Source: Calcarisporiella thermophila CBS 279.70
Taxonomy: Eukaryota > Calcarisporiellomycota
Assembly: GCF_041956535.1 (NCBI RefSeq)
Contig: NW_027192197.1
Span: 693,829 to 757,828, forward strand
Direction: 5' to 3'
Length of the DNA stretch: 64,000 nucleotides
Part shown: piece by piece, positions 57,857 through 64,000 of the stretch
Layout of the letters: each line of letters begins with the position of its first letter
How positions within the stretch are numbered: the stretch's first letter is position 1
Notes under the pieces: generated by a model
The model's input: only the letters and a program-made list of their open reading frames with translations
Databases searched by the model: none
What the model was told of the DNA's origin: nothing
Translations under genes and position numbers: made by a program

Positions 57857-59093
57857 TTATTGAGGTTGCCACAGCGAATGGGCGACGCCTAATCAGAAAG
57901 AAGAAGTAAAAGGAAAGTTCAATGCGGCTCAATATCAGTACACAGCCGAAGTTAACTTACCAGGTGCCCAGGTCGGATTGGATGTATGGCCCTGGAGACA
58001 TAGGTAAGTGCGGCCATGATACACGACACGATCACCAGGAGCATAGCTAGATGCGCCGGGAGATTAGGAAAGCTATGGATAATGTAAAGGGCACAAAGAC
58101 TCACGTTCCAACGGGATCCCATTCGCGACCAGAAGCGCCATGGCCCGCCGGTTGCGCTTGATATTGACCGCCACCCTCCGTCACAAAGGCAGGTTCCTCC
58201 TTTTCAACAACAAAAGCAGGCCCTCCTCCCCCTTGTTGCTGCTGGAACTGCGCTTTGTTCTGCTCCCACTGTCGTCTCTCTTCTTCCAGTTTCCGCTTCT
58301 CCTCCTCGAACCTTTGACGTTCCTGCTCAACCAGCTGCTGCTGTTCCTGTTGCTGTTGGGCCGCCTGCTCCTCCTGGCGCTTGATCTCCTCCTCCTTCTT
58401 ATTATGGTCGGTGATCAGTTTTCCTGCGAGTAGACCTCCTCCAATGGCAAGCGCCGCACCCAACCCGCCAATGCCAGCTTGGGCAGCATGCCGCTGGTTC
58501 TCCCAATTTTTCATGCGCTTTTGATGCTCCGGATTGATGACCGAGTAACCTCGTCCGGGCTCTCCGCCCACTTGCTGGGCTTGTCCCCCGGGGATCAAGA
58601 CGAGATTGACCTCTCCGGTCGTTTCGCCCTTGACGCCGAATATTTCGAACCATGCATTCAATGCTCCGCCTTGGACCTGGTTCAAGGGAATGGCGGCAAA
58701 ACCAATCAGCTCGTCCATCCCGACTTTTTCGTCATATAGCTCGACGAAGAGTTCCTGGCTACCGAAGGGCTGGAAGTTGAAGGCTTGCCCGAACTATAGC
58801 CCACGGATATCCATTGATATCTTATCAGACTCCAATATTTTAGGGGGAACAGCAAATCGAGTAGAAATAGTACCTGAGGATTTTGGCCGCCGTTTTTGGC
58901 GGTAAATGTGTGAGCGACCTCTTTGCCCTGCAAGTCGAAGCCGAGAATAACATAGGGATCCATCTGAGAGGGGCGCGGAAATGAGTCAATGTAGGAAGAA
59001 TGATGGGAAGGCCCTTCTCACCTTTCCAATCATACTCTGGTTCTTCAGGTTGCGCGCAGCATTCACTCGCACTTCAAGGAGTCCGGAGGCCAT
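57857..59093 (-). CDS. C2-domain protein with C-terminal CBM5/12-like module
   Basis: Five exons: 59022-59093, 58874-58963, 58105-58793, 57961-58046, 57857-57888; 322 residues. The N-terminal C2 domain (about 1-125) reads LLEVRVNAARNLKNQ, MIGKMDPYVILGFD, ELFVELYDEKVGMDELIGFA; it should bind membranes, perhaps with calcium. A Gly/Ala-rich hydrophobic stretch GIGGLGAALAIGGGLLAG follows, then a Gln/Glu-rich coiled coil of about 60 residues and a Gly-rich linker. The last two short exons encode YAPGDRVVYHGRTYLCLQGH, TSNPTWAPG and HSLWQPQ, the aromatic pattern of CBM5/12 chitin-binding modules. No signal peptide is visible. The two short exons are supported by consensus splice sites, agreeing phases and the motif continuing across the last intron. 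Confidence 0.82.
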
Positions 59094-59916
59094 GGTGGGT
59101 GATTAATTCAGAGAGGAAGAATTATGAAGGAAGAAAAAAGAGCAAAGTTCTCGTGAGAAAGAAGAGAGACTAAAAAAGAAAAATTGCGACTTGCAGGAGC
59201 TTTATTAAATCCCCCCTCGGCGCCTGCGATTTTATCTCCCGCATCGCGCGCTGCTTTTTTCAAATGCAAGTAGATGGGAAAATAGGACAAGCCGAAGTAG
59301 CACTCCATTTGCCACCGCTCTCAGGCACCCATCGCATTATGAATCCCGGTGGAACTCTGCCTGCTGCTTTGAAATTGACTGGCTGCTCGATCGGACTCCG
59401 TGACTACGTAATGCGAGCGCCAATGTCTTCTTTTCAATGACGACTTGGCACACCAGAGCCAGCCTATATTTAGCCTCCTCGTGCATACTCGAGTTGGGGC
59501 CCTGACGCGTCTTTCTTCGCACTCACCCTTCTAGAAGTTTCCTGCGTTGCTGGCTTGGCAGCCACAGAGACCATCCAGCTCTCCATCTCTAGAGAAGGAT
59601 GCCCAGTTAGGAGAAATGGACACGGTGTAGCAAACGCTTGGTCTCGTTGGAGCAGTTGTCTTCCATATGATTTCAGATACATAGGCTTATGTTCAATCTT
59701 GTGGTTTGGGGCAGTTCTTTTATTTATTATTTCGCTGAGGCCCGCTCAGCTATATTTGTTTTACAATTTCACGTCGTCAAGTATAACTGAGATTGTTTGT
59801 ACTTTATCTGAGTACATTCTAATGTTCTCTGAAATAAATGAGGCTACTTAGAACACTGACTTCATTTCAAAAAATAAGGTAATAGCTATGAACTTAGGGT
59901 GTGAGGAGAAATGCCG
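59094..59916. other. Intergenic region
   Basis: About 820 bases; promoter of the C2-CBM gene and 3' side of the small secreted protein. Several short frames (e.g. 59470-59682, 59555-59851) have no recognisable content. Confidence 0.45.
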
Positions 59917-60367
59917 CTACGCCCATTCAAGTTTTCCGCGAAAACGGGTAACACACGTGGGGCTTACAGCCGGCGAAATCTTCGCATCGAATGTGAACAC
60001 CGTTCCTCCATCCACATTTAAGCCTAGAATGTACTTTTGCCCAAATGCATTTTTTCTCGAGATGGTGCGCCACGGGTAAGGGGGTCCATCGTCGTCAGGA
60101 CGGAGACGCACGAACAATTTTTTGGCGCATTCAGGGAACCTGTTCAACCAAATTAACGTTAGCCTGCCGGAAAGATAATTACTTGGAGGCATTTGGCGCT
60201 CACTGATCAAGTTGGAGCAATATATCGTGGTGCTTTGTAGTAATGCGCTTTTTGCCATAATAGGTGATCGTCCCATCTCGGTTCACCAGAGCGCTAATAT
60301 CCTCTTGAAACGATGCCACCTTGCCGATGAGCAGCAAGAGAAAGAACACGGTGTTGCGCATATACAT
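59917..60367 (-). CDS. Small secreted protein, unknown
   Basis: Two exons, 60204-60367 and 59917-60139, in phase; 128 residues. The N-terminus MYMRNTVFFLLLLIGKVAS is a good signal peptide. The mature part begins FQEDISALVNRDGTITYYGK and ends TCVTRFRGKLEWA; it has only two Cys and a mixed charged/aromatic composition (RPDDDGPPYPWRTISRK, KYILGLNVDGGTVFTFDAK), suggesting a small beta-rich domain. I do not recognise a family. The continuous frame over a consensus intron (GTGAGC donor, AACAG acceptor) and the signal peptide are the support. It may be a secreted or vacuolar lineage-specific protein. Confidence 0.55.
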
Positions 60368-62030
60368 GCTCAAATAGTCTGAAAGAGAGCCGCAGAGCGG
60401 GTGTGCGGATAACCTGCACGTCGTATATCAGTGCGACAACTCTCTTTGTAGAGTGGGGGTGTGCTTATATCATGATTTTCTATTTAGTGAGAAGCATGTT
60501 GCAAAAAATTGAAAATAAACTCGGGAATTGGATAAGCAACAATTTGCCATCCCATCTTTTCAAATCCTTTTCCAGTTGTGTATGATTTGATTCCCCTGAA
60601 AATAAGAACTCTTATCGAAATGCTCCGCTTCCTCCATCAACTGTGAGAAGCGGTTGCCTATTTGAATCACCAAATTCCAGGGATGAGCTGAAGAGTATAA
60701 ACGACATCATGGGCTCTTGAATATCATTTCGATAATTTTTTGGCTCTGTAGCTGAAATAGCCTATCCTACGATTGGAGTTGCATTGAAATGCTAGAGCCG
60801 ATCGCACCAAATCTAGGATGATTTAGTTGGTTAAGCCTCTGGTCAGATGAATTTCAACCCTGTTCTGAATGTCGTCGCGTCACCCATCTTAGATTTGATA
60901 TTCATTTCTATTAATATCTCTGTATTCACGATTCGCCAAAGGTATGTATTACGGACATCGCTTTTGCACAAGCCTTCGAAATCACCCCACTTTTTAATAC
61001 AATTTCAATTTGGTCACCTTCGGAAAGTGCGGGAGGGAGAGAGTGGGTGCTAAGCGCCATCCATCCTGGAGGAAATGGCAGCTTGAAATCTATCTATATT
61101 GTTTCTATTTCGGCCAGGAAGATTTCAGAATAGATCGGGTTCGGCTTCAATTCGGATCGGCATTAGTGGGCAAGGCATCCTCTTTTGCTGAACCCCACAA
61201 GTATCTCCAAGCTATTCCCACTTGGAAGCAGATAAGTCCGTTTTTCGTCCCATGCGGTTAGGGCGAGGCACTACAGGTTTTCCCCCAGGCTAATTTTGGC
61301 TTTAAGGCGACAAAAGAGTTTGAATTCAAAACTATCACGTTGTCTTATCTCAATGTCATATAGAAACGAAGGTAAGCAGTTCATATGCTTCAGTTCTAAA
61401 ATTATAAACACTCCTACTAAGCATTGGCCTACAAGACAGCATCCGATTTGGTCGATTGAATATCGGGAGTTTTTAGAGTGCGCCCTTAATTGTGACTCAC
61501 AACACCCATTTCCTGAGAGTCCCGTTGAGAGACACTATACCAAGGGAATCAGGGCAGGGCGATGGGGGTTGGCCGAGCTAGCATGTAGAAAGGCGAGGGA
61601 AATGGTCGGTGACGTGCATACGATATCGGTAGGAGCGTAGATAGGGGATAGAGCGCTTATGGTAACCTCCGATGATGCAAAGGGGCTGGTTTGAATTCAA
61701 AATTCGACAGTCAGTTACCGTTGAGGTTAGCATCTTCCCTTGGTGGCTTTGCAACCCAGAGTAATTCGGAGTTGAAACTGCCAGAAGTCTTAAAAATAGG
61801 TCATTCTCTTCGAAAGGAACAAACAAAATAAGACAGGCCAGCACATCGCTAGCTGCGATTTTTTTTTATTCTACTATTATATTTTAGCCTTCTGGTTGTC
61901 CATCCCAACTGCATCTCTCCACTTCTTGCACCTCCCTTTTTGCTCTATTTACTCTTTTCCCCTCATAATAACATCCATCATCAAAATAATCAACTGGAGT
62001 TTGCCATCAGTGTCTTAGTGTCCATACATT
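60368..62030. other. Long intergenic region before kexin
   Basis: About 1.66 kb. Frames on both strands (for example 60847-61261, 61296-61640, 61578-61844) show no recognisable domain or consistent splice pattern. Contains promoters of the secreted-protein gene and kexin. Pyrimidine-rich just before the kexin start. Confidence 0.45.
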
Positions 62031-64000
62031 ATGAGATCTATAGGCTTAGTTAGTCTGGCCCTTATAGCTCTGCTTTGCGGGTCATCATCGGCCGCTTCTT
62101 CAACTCCTCATAAACTTGACCATAAAAATCGACATTACTACTCTGTTGAGATCACAGAAGACACACATCCCACTATCATTGCACGCAGACTTGGGGCAGT
62201 ATGGGAGGGTCCAATCGGAGAACTGACCCGACATCATTTATTCAGCATACCTAAACGAGACTCGGAGAGACATTTGTTGGCTAGACGTGATGCGACAGAA
62301 GGCATCTTGTCGATGAGCAAGCAAGTGCCTCGTCTCCGCCACAAACGTGGGCCTATTCCAAATCTAGACGTCAATGACAAGGAATGTGTACAGCTGGAGA
62401 AGCGAGCACCTGAGCAGGTCTTGACTAGCTCCAAAATAGCCAAACAGCTTAAGATTTTGGACCCCGGATTCTTCCAGCAATGGCATCTGGTTTGTACCAC
62501 ATCCCCACCGGATTCTCATCCCATCGGATAATTTATTCTTTCTGTGCTTTTTCTTTTTCTTAGTACAATGAACATGAACCCGGAAATGATATTAATGTTA
62601 CTGGGGTTTGGAGACAGGGTAAGTAGTGTTTGCCGCTGCTAAATTCCATTGAGGTTATTTATTGATTGAGTACCCTTTAGGAAACTACGGTGAAAACGTT
62701 GTGGTTGCCATCGTGGATGATGGACTGGACATGGAGAGCGATGATTTGAAGGAAAACTTTGTAAGCCACCTTCACTCCTATTTATACTTGATTCGACAAA
62801 ATCTGATTTACATTTCTTTCGCTTTTTCTAAGTTTGCGCCTGGCTCATATGATTTTAACGACCATACTGACCTCCCTAAACCCCGTCTTCCTGACGACTA
62901 CCATGGTACTCGCTGCGCTGGTGAAATCGCCGCCCAGAAAAATATTGTGTGCGGAATTGGGATTGCTCCCAGTGCAAAGGTTGCTGGTAATTAATGGCAA
63001 TTTCAGATGGATTCACCCTTTCGCCAAGATCTTCATGAAAACATATGCTTTGACTTAAACGAATAGGCATCCGTATTTTGTCAGCAAAAATTACGGACGC
63101 TGACGAAGCGGCCGCCCTCAACTACGGCTATCAATACAACCACATTTACTCGTGCAGTTGGGGCCCACCGGACAACGGTAAGGCAGTGGAAGCCCCCGAA
63201 GGGGTGGTCCATCAAGCACTTGTAAATGGAGTAGAGAAGGGACGCGGCGGCAAAGGTTCGATCTTCGTGTTCGCATCCGGCAACGGTGGAATCTATGACG
63301 ACAACTGCAATTTCGATGGATATACCAATAGTCGATACACTATCACCATCGGTGCCATCGATCACATGAATAACTACCCGGCCTATTCGGAGAAATGCTC
63401 TGCGATGTTGGCGGTCACTTACAGCAGTGGAAGCGGCAACTACATTGTACCTATCCCATCGGTTTATGAGTTTTATTTCAAGATTCGGCAAACTAACTTG
63501 GCCCTGTTTTATCAATAGTTCACCACGGATGTTGGGAAAAACACATGTGCCCAGCGCCACGGCGGTACATCGGCTGCGGCTCCTTTGGCAGCTGGTATTT
63601 TTGCCCTTGTCCTCTCGGTTCGCCCCGATCTTACCTGGCGTGACATGCAGCATCTCGTGGTGCAGACGGCAGAGCCGATCTCCCTTGACGAGGAGGACTG
63701 GGAGAAGACGGCATCTGGCCGTATGTTTAACCACAAGTTTGGGTATGGCCGGCTCGACACCTATCGCATCGTTGAAGCAGCCAAGACGTTCAAGAGCGTT
63801 GGCCCTGCTACCGTCATTAAGCTGCCCGTGATCAAGGTGGACATGACCATTCCCCAGAATGATGTTGGGATGACCTCGTCAGCCATTGTTTTGCTGGATA
63901 ATGTGAAGTCGGCGAAACTTGGACGACTGGAACACGTCACCGTCACCATCAATATGGAGCACGAGTATCGTGGCGATGTGGAGATCTTCCTCGTCAGCCC
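62031..64000 (+). CDS. KEX2: Kexin-type proprotein convertase (partial, runs off the window)
   Basis: Exons 62031-62489, 62564-62618, 62681-62760, 62833-62986, 63067-63446 and 63519 to the edge; at least 536 residues. It cleaves secreted precursors after Lys-Arg or Arg-Arg in the late Golgi. A signal peptide (GLVSLALIALLCGSSSA) leads a prodomain with dibasic sites (RLRHKR, QLEKR). The subtilisin-type triad is intact: VVVAIVDDGLDMESDD (Asp), DDYHGTRCAGEIAAQ (His), RHGGTSAAAPLAAGI (Ser), with the kexin SCSWGPPDNGKAV and oxyanion FASGNGG segments. The P domain starts before the edge (VTINMEHEYRGDVEIFL). The C-terminal membrane helix expected of kexin would lie beyond this window. All junctions are in phase. 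Confidence 0.96.

Noticed and set aside
60403-61844. Several short frames before kexin
   Set aside because: None shows a domain, signal peptide with intron support, or consistent splicing.
1-64000. CRISPR array, rRNA, tRNA, bacterial operon or prophage features
   Set aside because: None recognised by eye; gene structure is eukaryotic with spliceosomal introns.

Overview
The window is a nuclear segment of a fungal genome. It carries about 27 spliced genes on both strands with no operon structure. Introns are mostly 50-90 bases with GT..AG ends (one clear GC..AG), and the standard code fits throughout. Fungal markers are a Pho80-type cyclin, SEC72, an MNN2-like GT71 mannosyltransferase, a GALNK-motif GDP-mannose transporter, kexin and a Pap1/Yap1-like bZIP factor. 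A full-length CEP135/Bld10-type centriole protein (49.7-53.1 kb) points to an early-diverging lineage that still builds centrioles, most likely a zoosporic (flagellated) fungus. CTNNBL1 and FRA10AC1, two spliceosome-associated proteins missing from budding yeast, suit an intron-rich genome. Exon boundaries below were read by eye from splice signals, frame and recalled family sequences; for most genes the phases add up to an intact frame.

Layout. 0.3-8.2 kb: NT-C2 protein (-), CTNNBL1 (-), Pho80-like cyclin (+), syntaxin-18/UFE1 SNARE (-). 8.8-13.8 kb: SMG7/EST1-like protein (+), proteasome alpha4 (-). 14.4-19.1 kb: heat shock factor (-), NMN adenylyltransferase (+). 19.3-25.8 kb: GM130-like golgin (-), Scd6/LSM14 (+), TenA-family protein (+), short unknown gene (-). 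26-29.6 kb (GC-rich): unknown membrane protein (-) and LRR protein (-). 31-37.3 kb: cytochrome P450 (-), 5-hydroxyisourate hydrolase (+), membrane-anchored GH9 endoglucanase (-). 38.2-46.5 kb: SRP receptor alpha (-), MSH4 (+), SEC72 (+), small possibly mitochondrial protein (+). 46.8-53.1 kb: GDP-mannose transporter (-), FRA10AC1 (-), CEP135 (-). 54.3-64 kb: bZIP factor (+), MNN2-like mannosyltransferase (+), C2 protein with a C-terminal CBM5/12-like module (-), small secreted protein (-), and kexin (+) running off the right edge.

Several genes serve the secretory pathway (SRP receptor, SEC72, syntaxin 18, golgin, GDP-mannose transporter, MNN2, kexin), but they are scattered and I do not read this as a cluster. 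I found no CRISPR array, rRNA, tRNA, or complete transposon. The points most worth a second look are the CEP135 gene, the C2-CBM5/12 fusion, a GH9 enzyme with Asn in place of the usual catalytic-base Asp, a MSH4 exon junction that needs a non-canonical acceptor, a retroposed 250-bp insert with a 15-bp target duplication and poly(A), and a membrane-protein gene whose true reading frame is uncertain.
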